64,000 nucleotides of DNA from JAJXZP01 sp963787185. GTDB taxonomy: Bacteria > Spirochaetota > Spirochaetia > Treponematales > Rectinemataceae. Location of the stretch: assembly GCA_963787185.1 (NCBI GenBank), contig CAWBCC010000010.1, forward strand, positions 186,001 to 250,000, in the 5' to 3' direction. The notes under the pieces are model-generated. The model was given only the letters and a program-made list of their open reading frames with translations, had not been told where the DNA came from and did no database searches. Positions 51,500 to 60,050 of this stretch are shown piece by piece (position 1 is the first letter of the stretch; each line of letters starts with the position of its first letter). The translations under genes were made by a program, and so were the position numbers.

Positions 51500-51528
51500 T
51501 TGACAGGCCGATGCAAGAGCAATATGTT
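51500..51528 (+). promoter_or_regulatory. Predicted promoter of the secreted-protein gene
   Basis: TTGACA (51500-51505), 17 nt, TATGTT (51523-51528), about 30 nt before the ATG at 51560, which has GAGGGG upstream. A TTTAGATACTAAA near-palindrome (51528-51540) follows the -10 and may be a MarR-type operator. Confidence 0.6.
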
Positions 51529-51559
51529 TTAGATACTAAATGATATTCAAGAGGGGTAC

Positions 51560-52827
51560 ATGAGGTTTGAATGGAAAGTCGCGGCGCTGGTAGTTGCCAC
51601 CTGGTTGGCTGCGGAGTCTATTCAGGCCCAGGGAACTGGGGGTGACGGACTTCAGAACGATAGGAACTTTGCGGAGTGGAAGCTGCAGGCTTTCCGTGCG
51701 TTCGATCCGCACTACGACCAGGATCTGGAGACTCGGGTAGCACGTGCCCGCGAGCTCGGGAAGAAGTTGATCGGGAGGGAGATGGCAGGCCAGGACACAG
51801 AGCTATCCCATCGGATTCTTTCGGAACTCATCTGGCTGCTTTCCTCGACCGCTGATTTCGCCCGGATCGACCAAAGGCTGGGCGACCTTCAGGAGAGCCT
51901 CGACCACCCGGAGCGGGAGGCCTTGGCTCGGCGGCCGGACCCGAAGACCGGCGGATGGGAGCAGGGCTGCACCGAATGGTTCTTCGTGCTGATCGCCTCC
52001 TACTCCCACTTTGGCGAGGCAGGGGCGTCCAACTTTCGATTCCTAGATCGGATCAACTCGCCCGAGAAGCTCGCCGCCTACCTCGATTCGGTATCGGTCT
52101 CCGACATTGCCAGAACCGGCATCGATCACGAGCGGGAACTCAACGAGTCGCTCTCCTACATTGTGCGGATGATTTTGCGAGGCGAACCCCGTGGTTACGC
52201 CTGGGACCCGCGACTGAAGGATGTCCTCATGGACTACCTGCAAAATCGCCTGCGGAATCGAGTGACGGGCTACTGGGGCGAGCGCTACCTGGTGAACGGA
52301 CAGGAACGCTTTGTCGACGACCTTAGTATGACGTTTCACATCGTGAGCTATCTGAAAGGTAAGGTCGACGGTATGGACAAGGTGGTGACGACCACTCTCG
52401 CTGCCCTCGACGCCGAGTTTCCGACGGGTCCCATCTACAATGGCCAGCGCTCCAACCACATGAACATGGATGTCGCCGAAATTTTCAGGCTGGGCTGGCC
52501 CCATGCCATCCCGGAGCAGCGGCGGACCATCGCGGCAGCCATCAAAAGCATGCTTGACTGGTCCCTCGGCAGCTCGCTTCAACCCGACGGCTCATTCACG
52601 ATGTGGGCGGGCGACAACTCGAAGGAGGAATCGACGTACTACGGCGCCTCCTCCTAGTACGCGTCGGATATTTTGATAAGTCAAAGCGTTTCTGGACGAC
52701 GGATGAATTCCCGGGCGCCGAAGAAGTCCGCCAGAAGATCGTCGAGTATATCAAGAAGCATATGGAAAGCGGCGGCACAGGCGGCGAGTATTATCAAAGC
52801 GCTCTGGAGCAGCTAGGAGCCGAATAG
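51560..52827 (+). pseudogene. Frameshifted secreted protein of unknown function
   Basis: The first frame (51560-52657, 365 codons) has a signal peptide (VAALVVATWLAAESIQAQ) and a helical body with DLSMTFHIVSYLKGKVDGMD and SSLQPDGSFTMWAGDNSKEE. It ends at a TAG in a CTCCTCCTAG run. The adjacent frame then continues VRVGYFDKSKRFWTTDEFPG to EQLGAE and a stop at 52825. One missing base near 52650 explains the break; repaired, the protein would be about 422 residues. The helical repeats suggest an alpha/alpha-toroid, as in six-hairpin glycosidases, but I cannot assign a family. It could be a real mutation or a sequencing error. Confidence 0.7.
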
Positions 52828-52885
52828 GCTATCTTGCTCAGTGTTTATCAGTGACGCCAAAGCTTCCTTGAGGGCCTGCCGACTC

Positions 52886-53665
52886 TCACACGGCGAACAC
52901 CTCGACACCTGCCTTCTTGAGATGCTCAAGCGCGGCCTTCGAAATGCCCTTGTCGGTTACCAGCTTATCCACGCCCGCGAAGTCGCAGACCAGACAGAAG
53001 GCGCGGGTTCCGATCTTGCTGCTGTCCGCGACGACGATTCGCTCTCGTGAATTCGCCAGCATGAGGCGCTTGATTTCGGCTTCGGCAGGCACCGCCGAGA
53101 AGAAACCTTCCTCAAGGAGGATCCCGGAGACGCCGATGATCGCCTTGTCGACGCGGTACTGCTTGATAGCGCTCTCTGCCATGACGCCGATCGTGGCATT
53201 GAGACCTTTCACCAGCTCGCCGCCGGTGAGGATTATCTTGTTATCGTTGATCTCGACCAGGGTTTCGCCGATCACCGAGGTGTTCGTCACGATCAGCATT
53301 TTTTTCTTGTCGACAAGCATCCTGGCGACGCAGAGCGTCGTACTGCCTCCGTCGATCATGAGACTATCGTTGTCGTGGACCAGCTGGGCCACGAGATCGG
53401 CTATCCTGTCCTTCTCTTCCCTGTGCTGGATCGACCGTTCCTGCAGAGTCGTCGTTTCCCACAGGGAGGGCTGGTCGCGCTTGATCGCTCCCCCATGAGT
53501 CCTGTATATCAGGTTCTCGTCTTCCATGCTCACAAGGTCGCGACGGATCGTGGCTTCCGTGACACTGAATTGCTGTGCCAGCTCGGCGACGTCGGCGCGG
53601 TTGTTTCGATTGATATACTCGAGGAGTTTGATCCTGCGCTCTTCGGCGAAATGCTCTCTCTTCAT
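52886..53665 (-). CDS. DeoR-family transcriptional regulator
   Basis: 259 residues. The N-terminal HTH reads RIKLLEYINRNNRADVAELA and QQFSVTEATIRRDLVSME. The C-terminal DeoRC sensor has LMIDGGSTTLCVARML, ILTGGELVKGLNATIG and VVADSSKIGTRAFC, typical of phosphosugar-responsive members. The ATG at 53665 is chosen to fit the family; an earlier in-frame ATG at 53701 adds 12 residues. It is the last gene of the ADP-kinase/aldolase operon and probably represses that operon, perhaps with the divergent MalEFG-type importer, in response to a sugar phosphate. Confidence 0.92.
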   Translation of the reverse strand: MKREHFAEERRIKLLEYINRNNRADVAELAQQFSVTEATIRRDLVSMEDENLIYRTHGGAIKRDQPSLWETTTLQERSIQHREEKDRIADLVAQLVHDNDSLMIDGGSTTLCVARMLVDKKKMLIVTNTSVIGETLVEINDNKIILTGGELVKGLNATIGVMAESAIKQYRVDKAIIGVSGILLEEGFFSAVPAEAEIKRLMLANSRERIVVADSSKIGTRAFCLVCDFAGVDKLVTDKGISKAALEHLKKAGVEVFAV

Positions 53666-53812
53666 ATGTCTACCCGCTTGCCGCAATGAGAATGGCTCCA
53701 TGCCCTGGTTGTATAGCTATAATCCATAGAACGGCGGACGATCAATAGACCGTACCAAGGTCTCCGATCGATGCAGCAGAGCCTCAAAGGCCCTCCTGCA
53801 CCGAAGCATCGA

Positions 53813-54670
53813 TCAGGCCTTACCGTCCGAACCGCACATTTTGATATGCTCTATCGCGGTCTGCTTCATGGCGAGTCTCGAAGGCGTCAGCAGCTTCATC
53901 AGGTCGAGGTCCCCTGGATTGGCGGCCAATGTCTTTCGGAGTGTCTCGATGCAGGCCTGGCGCATGACCGTGCTGAAATTAATCTTGGAGACTCCGAGCG
54001 AGATGGCCTTCTTGATGTCCTCGAGCGGGATACCGGTGCCCCCGTGAAGGACCAGCGGAACACGGGTACGCCGCTCTATATCGGCGAGCCGCTCGAAATC
54101 GAGCTTGGGTTCCTTAATGTATAGGCCATGAGCATTGCCTATGGCCGCGGCGAAGCAGTCAACGCCGGTTTCCTTCACGAAGCGCTCGCACTCGGTGGGC
54201 GAGGCCAGCCCGTCGGCTTCCGTTTTCTTGCCCTCCGGGCTGTCCGCCGCCTGCCCGATGACCCCGATCTCGCCTTCCACGGAAATTCCGCAGGCATGCG
54301 CTGCCTCTACGATCTTCTTGGTATTGTGGATGTTCTCCTCCAGGCTCAGCCTGGAGCCGTCGTACATGACCGACGTGAAGCCGTAGTTGATGCAGCGAAT
54401 GGCTTCCTCATAGGAGGGGCCGTGATCGAGGTGGATGGCGATCTTGATCGGGAGTTTCTCGGCTAGAGTCCTGACCATGGCGACGAAGGTGAAGCCGTTC
54501 ATATAGTCGATTTCGCTCTTCGCCGCCTCGACGATCACGGGCGAGCCCATTTCGGCCGCGGCTTCGAGGATCGCTTGGGTATACTCCAAGTTGTTGGTAT
54601 TGAACGCCGGGACGGCGTAATGCCGCGCTTTGGCGTTCGTCAGCAGTTCCTTGGTCGTTACGATGCTCAT
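53813..54670 (-). CDS. Class II fructose/tagatose-bisphosphate aldolase
   Basis: 285 residues. Catalytic and zinc residues are in IHLDHG (residues 79-84), AAAIGNAHGLY and LVLHGGTGI, followed by SKINFST, which binds phosphate. Length and sequence are nearer to the KbaY/GatY tagatose-bisphosphate branch than to long FbaA. The ATG at 54670 is behind GGAAGGAAG. It is located 34 nt after the ADP-dependent kinase gene, so kinase and aldolase probably phosphorylate a ketohexose phosphate and cleave it to triose phosphates. Confidence 0.9.
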   Translation of the reverse strand: MSIVTTKELLTNAKARHYAVPAFNTNNLEYTQAILEAAAEMGSPVIVEAAKSEIDYMNGFTFVAMVRTLAEKLPIKIAIHLDHGPSYEEAIRCINYGFTSVMYDGSRLSLEENIHNTKKIVEAAHACGISVEGEIGVIGQAADSPEGKKTEADGLASPTECERFVKETGVDCFAAAIGNAHGLYIKEPKLDFERLADIERRTRVPLVLHGGTGIPLEDIKKAISLGVSKINFSTVMRQACIETLRKTLAANPGDLDLMKLLTPSRLAMKQTAIEHIKMCGSDGKA

Positions 54671-54704
54671 ATTGCTTCCTTCCTCCAGTGAATTGGATTC
54701 GAAT

Positions 54705-55886
54705 CTATGCCAACGCCGAGAGAAATCCCCCGACAAAAGCATCACCGAGACCTACAGTCGTGACTCTCTCTTCTTCCAAATGCAAAGAAGGCAGGCAGTA
54801 GACCGCGCCATCGCCGATGGAGTTCAGCTCTCGCGCGAGCGCCCTCCCTTCCTGGTCCTTGGGCAACAGCCCAGTCCCGACGAAATCCTCCTTCCCGAAG
54901 TCGTCGCCTAGCCTAAACCTGGTCGTCGCCATGGTTATGCCGCTCTCCAGGGCCGCGGCATATCGGCCACAATCTCGGCCGCTCGCGAGCGTCCAGCGGC
55001 TAGTGTGCACGACAATGGTCGGCACGGGGATGATGTCGTGGAGCATGCTCAGCGCCTTGGAGATCGCCTTGGCGTCGAGCAGGTCAATTTTGGCCTTGAG
55101 ATAGTCCTGCAGCTCGTCCTCGTTGAGGCTGAAGATGTCGAAACTGTCCGCCAACTCGCCCAAGATGATCTGCTTGAATGTGTCCTCGTGGAAGCAGGCG
55201 TCTTCATAGAAGATCGTGGCCGTCTCGGGAACCTTTTCGAGCAGACCTGTCAGCTGGCGAATCCTCTCGTGCAGGGACTTGGCGTCATGCATCGCGTTGA
55301 AACCCGAGACCAGAAATGCACGCACTCCGTCCAGGTGTTCGAAGAAATCGGGTTCAAGCCTCATGACATCATTGTCGAGGTCGTTGACATAAATGATCCG
55401 GCTCGAAGCCGGCGCCGTTATGTCGATGTCGCCGGCGGTCACGCGCGCGCCCTTCACGAACTGCACTATCAGGTGAGGATAGGAGCTGTCTTCTTCGTTA
55501 CTGCAGACCCAGGATACGTCCCGCGGCAAAAGCCTGCGTATATGATCGTTGATCGTGACTAGATGAACGGCCGAGGATATACCCATCCTGCTCATGGCTA
55601 TGGCCGCGCGAGGGGCGGTACCGCCGATGCTGATCCGATATCTGAATCTCCGAGAGAACTCCGTTATGATCCCCAAATCGCATACGTAGCACTCGCCGCC
55701 AATGCCGGCCTTCACGAAGTCGAGGATGGAGATAGTCAGCTCTTTTACGTCGCGGATCCTGCGGACTGGACCGAGCTCGCGGTCGGTGATTTGGAATTCC
55801 CTTATAAGGCCCTCGATCGCATTCGAGTCCCATTCGATTTCGTAATCTACGTTGTCGCCAAGTCCGAGAGTCAGACTCTCCATCAT
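54705..55886 (-). CDS. ADP-dependent phosphofructokinase/glucokinase-family sugar kinase
   Basis: 393 residues. SIGGTAPRAAIAMSRMGIS near residue 88, FLVSGFNAMHDA, DIFSLNEDEL (the NxxE-type metal site) and VTTVGLGDAFVGG near 375-388 (GLGD being the catalytic motif) match the ADP-specific kinase family (PF04587) and not PfkB. These enzymes use ADP as phosphoryl donor and are best known from archaea and some animals; bacterial members are less common. GGAGG precedes tandem ATGs at 55886 and 55883. It is the first gene of the operon with the class II aldolase and DeoR regulator, so a sugar 6-phosphate (fructose or tagatose) is a likely substrate. Confidence 0.82.
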   Translation of the reverse strand: MMESLTLGLGDNVDYEIEWDSNAIEGLIREFQITDRELGPVRRIRDVKELTISILDFVKAGIGGECYVCDLGIITEFSRRFRYRISIGGTAPRAAIAMSRMGISSAVHLVTINDHIRRLLPRDVSWVCSNEEDSSYPHLIVQFVKGARVTAGDIDITAPASSRIIYVNDLDNDVMRLEPDFFEHLDGVRAFLVSGFNAMHDAKSLHERIRQLTGLLEKVPETATIFYEDACFHEDTFKQIILGELADSFDIFSLNEDELQDYLKAKIDLLDAKAISKALSMLHDIIPVPTIVVHTSRWTLASGRDCGRYAAALESGITMATTRFRLGDDFGKEDFVGTGLLPKDQEGRALARELNSIGDGAVYCLPSLHLEEERVTTVGLGDAFVGGFLSALA

Positions 55887-56065
55887 TTTTCCTCCGCTGC
55901 CATGGCAATCAAAATTCTATATTATGACAAAAGAGATGCTTGAAAATGACAGTAAGATAGTAAGTGAGCGATTGTTTTGGATCGTATATTCTTTTAAAAA
56001 AGAAGTCAATGTTCTAAATGAACATAAATAATCATTAATAATGTCTGAATGAAGTTAATATTTGC

Positions 56066-56094
56066 TTGACATATCCATGGAATGGATACATGAT
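56066..56094 (+). promoter_or_regulatory. Promoter with operator between its hexamers
   Basis: TTGACA (56066-56071), 17 nt, CATGAT (56089-56094). The spacer is itself a palindrome, TATCCA-TGGAA-TGGATA (56072-56088). A repressor bound there would block polymerase. The transcript would have a leader of about 130 nt before the binding-protein gene at 56234. The divergent operon (55886 leftward) starts 180 bp away. Confidence 0.6.
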
Positions 56095-56233
56095 CCTTTT
56101 AAGTTGCCGTTTTGCTTCGGCATTTCCAGGAGAGTAGTCTGTACACATCGACCTCTCGACTAAATTATTCTTTCTGGAGAAAGCAAATAGCAACCAGTTC
56201 ATCTTTGTCGTTTTCTTACAGGAGGAGGTCGCT

Positions 56234-57496
56234 ATGGTCGGGAAAAAGATTTTCGCGCTCGCGCTGTCGATGATGCTCCTTGCCTTCGTGGTAGGGCCAA
56301 TCGCTGCGCAGACCGGCAACTCGGGAGGGGTCACGATCGAATTCGCCCAATGGTGGGAGCCGGAGCTGCCGGCAGGTTCTCTCCGCACGATAATGGACGA
56401 TTTCCAGGCTCAGAATCCCGGAATCACGGTCAAGCTCATCAGCGGGCCATATTCGACAACGCATGACCAGATCGTGGCCGGCGCCGCGACGGGGACGCTC
56501 TCCGATGTCGTGGGCCTCGACGGGGCCTGGGTGAACGATCTGGCAAAGCAAGGTGCCATCGAGCCACTCGATAGTCTCATGGCATCCACCAATTTTGACG
56601 CGAGCCAAGTGGCGGCGATTATCAAACTGGGCGGCAAGAGCTACATGTTCCCCGTTGCGTCTTTCGTGTACCCGGTCTTCATCAATCTCGACATGTTCAA
56701 GGCGGCCGGCATCGAGAATCCGCCGAGAAATCGCACCGAGTTCCTCCAGGACGCCAAGAAGCTCACCAAGCCTTCTATCAATCAATATGGTTGGGTGCTG
56801 CCGCTCTCCCTTCAAACCCCGAATGGTGCACAGAACGATGTGATGTCGTGGGTATGGGCCTCCGGCAAGAGCATGTTAAAGGATGGCCTTCCCGACCTCA
56901 CCAACCCGGCTGTCGTGGGCACGCTCAAGTACATCGACTCGATGTACAAGCAGGGCCTCATCGCGCCGGGATCCTTCTCGATGCAGGAGCAGGACAAGGT
57001 CGAGCAGTTCGTCAATGGCCGCGTCGGCATGATGATCGACTCCCTCGCCCACATCAACATGATCAGGTCGCGCAACCCCAACCTGAACTTTACGATTTCC
57101 GCACTGCCGGCCGTGGACGGCTACGGCGGGAAGCGGGGTCTGCCCTACGCCGCCTGGGGCATCGGCGTCAGCGCGAACAGCCAGCATAAGGACGCCGCGT
57201 GGAAGCTCGTCGAGTACCTGATGAGCCCGGACGTCAACGGTAAGCTCGTATCCCTCGCACACGCATTCCCCGGCAACGTGAAGGCCAAGCCCGACTTCGT
57301 CAGCTCCGACGCGATGTATGCGAAGGCTTTTGAAATCTTCAAATCCGGCTATCTCGCGAACGAGTTCGTCGGCCTCCCGGTCGCCGAGCAGCTCATGAGG
57401 TCCTTCGACGAGGAGATGCAGAAGATGCTCGACGGCAAGCAGAGCGCCGAGCAGGCTGCCGCCAATGCTCAGGCCAAATGGAATAAGCTATTCTGA
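56234..57496 (+). CDS. Extracellular sugar-binding protein of ABC transporter (MalE/UgpB type)
   Basis: 420 residues. The signal peptide (LALSMMLLAFVVGPIAAQ) precedes an SBP_bac_1 domain beginning VTIEFAQWWEPE, with FQAQNPGITVKLISGPYS and LSDVVGLDGAWVNDLAKQGA as family landmarks, then YAAWGIGVSANSQHKDAAWK. GGAGGAGG precedes the ATG. It belongs to a different family from the RbsB-type proteins elsewhere in the window. It is followed by two permease genes but no ATPase, so it probably shares a MsmK/MalK-type ATPase encoded elsewhere. The likely substrate is an oligosaccharide or polyol. Confidence 0.92.
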   Translation: MVGKKIFALALSMMLLAFVVGPIAAQTGNSGGVTIEFAQWWEPELPAGSLRTIMDDFQAQNPGITVKLISGPYSTTHDQIVAGAATGTLSDVVGLDGAWVNDLAKQGAIEPLDSLMASTNFDASQVAAIIKLGGKSYMFPVASFVYPVFINLDMFKAAGIENPPRNRTEFLQDAKKLTKPSINQYGWVLPLSLQTPNGAQNDVMSWVWASGKSMLKDGLPDLTNPAVVGTLKYIDSMYKQGLIAPGSFSMQEQDKVEQFVNGRVGMMIDSLAHINMIRSRNPNLNFTISALPAVDGYGGKRGLPYAAWGIGVSANSQHKDAAWKLVEYLMSPDVNGKLVSLAHAFPGNVKAKPDFVSSDAMYAKAFEIFKSGYLANEFVGLPVAEQLMRSFDEEMQKMLDGKQSAEQAAANAQAKWNKLF

Positions 57497-57517
57497 CGGC
57501 GCAACGGTAAAATGATT

Positions 57518-57553
57518 CGAGGCCGTACGGGCGGTCCGCGTTGTACGGCCTCG
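57518..57553 (+). promoter_or_regulatory. 11-bp intercistronic hairpin after binding-protein gene
   Basis: CGAGGCCGTAC (57518-57528) and GTACGGCCTCG (57543-57553) pair perfectly, 22 nt past the binding-protein stop and before the first permease. No U-run follows. It probably protects the binding-protein mRNA or partly terminates transcription. Confidence 0.6.
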
Positions 57554-57666
57554 ACCCTGGCGGGCGATCGGGAGGGAAACAGCCGTGCCGAGGGTGCACC
57601 CTTTGTGTCTGGAGAGAGGCAATTGAATACAATCGGGCATCGCGCAATCCATGGGAAAGAGGGCGT

Positions 57667-58587
57667 ATGACGGGTCAGGAAAGAGTGGAATCGCGAAAGC
57701 CGTTTGTTTCGAACAGGGCGAAGCGGGCGATCACGCCATACTTGTACCAGGCGCCCACGATCGCCCTGATTGCGGCGCTCATGCTATACCCCATCATCAC
57801 CGTCGTCCGTTATTCGCTCATGGACAATGTCATAATCAACAAGCATCCGATTTTCGTCGGGCTCGGAAATTACGCGACGGTTTTCGGAGACGCCACCTTC
57901 CGGATTTCCCTCGGCAATACCCTTTACTTCACGGTGGCCAGCGTCATTTTCCACCTGCTTATCGGATTTGGCTTCGCCCTGATGCTCAACTCCAAGCTGG
58001 TACGTCCGCTGGCAAGGAGTGTTCTTCGCGTTCTTTATATCATGCCCTGGGTTTTCACCGTCACTATCATAGCCATCATCTGGCGGTTGCTGCTCGATCC
58101 CGAAGGTATAGTAAACTACGTCCTGCACTCGCTGGCAATCATCCGCGTGAACGTTCCCTGGTTCTCCTCGGAACGGGCCGCGCTCCAGGCGCTGACATTC
58201 GTGAATATCTGGGCAGGTTATCCCTTCTACATGGTGAGCCTGCTTGCAGGCCTGCAGGTCATTCCTATCGACTTGTACGAGGCCGCCACGATTGATGGAG
58301 CCAACGGGAGGCAGAAGTTTTGGAACATCACCATTCCGCAACTGATGCCGATCATCATCAGCATCGCCATGCTCGATTTCATCTGGACGATGCAGGTTTT
58401 CCCGCTCGTCTGGATGACCACCGGAGGCGGCCCCATCCATTCGACCGAAGTCCTCGGGACGTATACCTACAAGCTGGCATTCAGCACGTATAACTTCTCG
58501 CTCGCTTCCGCGAGCGCGGTAATCATCCTGGTGTTGTCGCTGTTCGTCGCTTTCTTCTACGTGCGGCAGCAGAAGGCGAGGGACTGA
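57667..58587 (+). CDS. ABC transporter permease, MalF/UgpA type
   Basis: 306 residues from the ATG at 57667. About six membrane segments are present. The EAA loop that contacts the ATPase reads DLYEAATIDGANGRQKFWNI near residues 205-225, a perfect match to EAAxxDGA. The upstream in-frame extension to 57541 overlaps the hairpin and is not coding. It is followed after 2 nt by the second permease. Forms the import channel with that partner. Confidence 0.92.
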   Translation: MTGQERVESRKPFVSNRAKRAITPYLYQAPTIALIAALMLYPIITVVRYSLMDNVIINKHPIFVGLGNYATVFGDATFRISLGNTLYFTVASVIFHLLIGFGFALMLNSKLVRPLARSVLRVLYIMPWVFTVTIIAIIWRLLLDPEGIVNYVLHSLAIIRVNVPWFSSERAALQALTFVNIWAGYPFYMVSLLAGLQVIPIDLYEAATIDGANGRQKFWNITIPQLMPIIISIAMLDFIWTMQVFPLVWMTTGGGPIHSTEVLGTYTYKLAFSTYNFSLASASAVIILVLSLFVAFFYVRQQKARD

Positions 58588-58589
58588 AC

Positions 58590-59432
58590 ATGGCGGCGCC
58601 GATGAAACATAGAGGCATCTTTTTGATCCTCATCTGTGCCGGGCTCGCAATCGGTCTCGCCTACGCGATTTTCCCGGTGCTGTGGATGCTCTCCTGCTCT
58701 CTCAAGTCGAATACGGAGATTTTCGCGCTGCCGCCGGGGATACTCCCGAAGGTCTTTACCCTGGAAGCCTATCGGGCAATTTTGGGCAATAGCACAAAGG
58801 TCAGGTTCTTCCTGAACAGCTATCTCGTAGCCTCGTCGGTCACTCTGCTGACCTTGTTCGTGGCCATTCTGTCCGGTTATAGCTTCAGCCGGCATTTGTT
58901 CAGGTTCCGTAAGCCGCTCAATATGCTCATAATCGGCACGCAAACCGTGCCGCCCATCACGCTCCTGATCCCATACTTCGGACTCGTGGTAGCCTTCAAA
59001 TTATACAACACGTATTTCGCCCTGATTCTCACCTACATGGTGTTCACCCTGCCGTATGCCATTCTGATGATGACCGGGTACTTCAACACGCTTCCGAAGG
59101 AACTCGACGAGGCGGTAATGGTAGACGGCGGATCCTCATTCAATGCCCTTTGGCGCGTGCTCGTGCCTATCTCGGTTCCGGGTATCGTGGCCACCGGCGT
59201 CTATACGTTTCTGCTCGCATACAACGAATTCCTCTTCGCTCTCACTCTGACCAAGACGACCAATATGCGTACAGTGCCGATAGGCATCCAGCTCTTGATG
59301 GGACAGCATGCATACCAATGGAACGAAATGATGGCTATGAGCATACTTGGCTCGCTGCCGATTCTGATTCTATACATGGTCGCCCAGAGATATTTCCTGG
59401 CCGGTATGACCGCGGGATCAGTCAAGGCGTAG
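58590..59432 (+). CDS. ABC transporter permease, MalG/UgpE type
   Basis: 280 residues with six membrane segments. The EAA loop reads KELDEAVMVDGGSSFNALWR near residues 170-190. The first periplasmic loop (IFALPPGILPKVFTLEAYRA) is typical of this subfamily. It begins 2 nt after the preceding permease. No ATPase gene follows; instead there is a decayed cysteine synthase. Confidence 0.92.
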   Translation: MAAPMKHRGIFLILICAGLAIGLAYAIFPVLWMLSCSLKSNTEIFALPPGILPKVFTLEAYRAILGNSTKVRFFLNSYLVASSVTLLTLFVAILSGYSFSRHLFRFRKPLNMLIIGTQTVPPITLLIPYFGLVVAFKLYNTYFALILTYMVFTLPYAILMMTGYFNTLPKELDEAVMVDGGSSFNALWRVLVPISVPGIVATGVYTFLLAYNEFLFALTLTKTTNMRTVPIGIQLLMGQHAYQWNEMMAMSILGSLPILILYMVAQRYFLAGMTAGSVKA

Positions 59433-59486
59433 CCGACCCGGGTCGCGATTTCGTCCACGCTGTCGGCCGTCGTCTTGAGGAGGCGC

Positions 59487-59837
59487 ACGGCCGCACCGGC
59501 ACCTCTCTCGCCCTGGTCGGCGCAGCCAAAGGCTACCGCCTCCATATCGTCAGCTCCGATGCCTTCAGCGCGGAGAAACGGGATCACATGGAGGCCCTCG
59601 GCGCCGAGCTGACCCTCGTACCCAGCGAGGGAGGCCGAAGACGCGAAGGACATGGCGAGGCGGCTCGCCCGCGAGGAAGCCGTCTTCGCGGGAACCTCTA
59701 CGGGCGCCAACGTGCTCGCCGCGATTCGAGTCGCCGAGAGGCTCGGCCCCTCCTCGAAAATCGTCACGCTGATGGTCGATACGGGGCTGAAGTACCTGAG
59801 TACGGACTTGTACCGGAAGGCCGGCTCCGCCACCTGA
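59487..59837 (+). pseudogene. Cysteine synthase gene with internal deletion
   Basis: The first segment (59487-59643) reads TGTSLALVGAAKGYRLHIV and HMEALGAELTLVPSEGG, the substrate loop and following strands of CysK. A second segment in another frame (59640-59837) reads DAKDMARRLAREEAVFAGTS and TGANVLAAIRVAERLG, then GLKYLST, the C-terminal part. About 130 residues between them and the N-terminal PLP lysine region are missing. It is non-functional. Confidence 0.75.
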
Positions 59838-60050
59838 GGGCATCCCCCTCGGTGCGCGAGTTCGCGAGGGCGGACTCGCGCCGCCCGGCGGACGGATGTT
59901 TTCTGCATTATTCGACAGGTTTTGTCCATTCCCCGCACATAAAAGTCATAATAGACTGCTAAGATTGGAGATGCTGTCCGAGCCGGAGACGGAAACCGCG
60001 GACCGGGTTCGGTTCGGTTTCGGATTTCGCATACGCGCATCGAGGTGACG

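Noticed and set aside
52640..52660. Programmed ribosomal frameshift in the secreted-protein gene
   Set aside because: No heptanucleotide slippery sequence or following pseudoknot is visible; a one-base indel explains it more simply.
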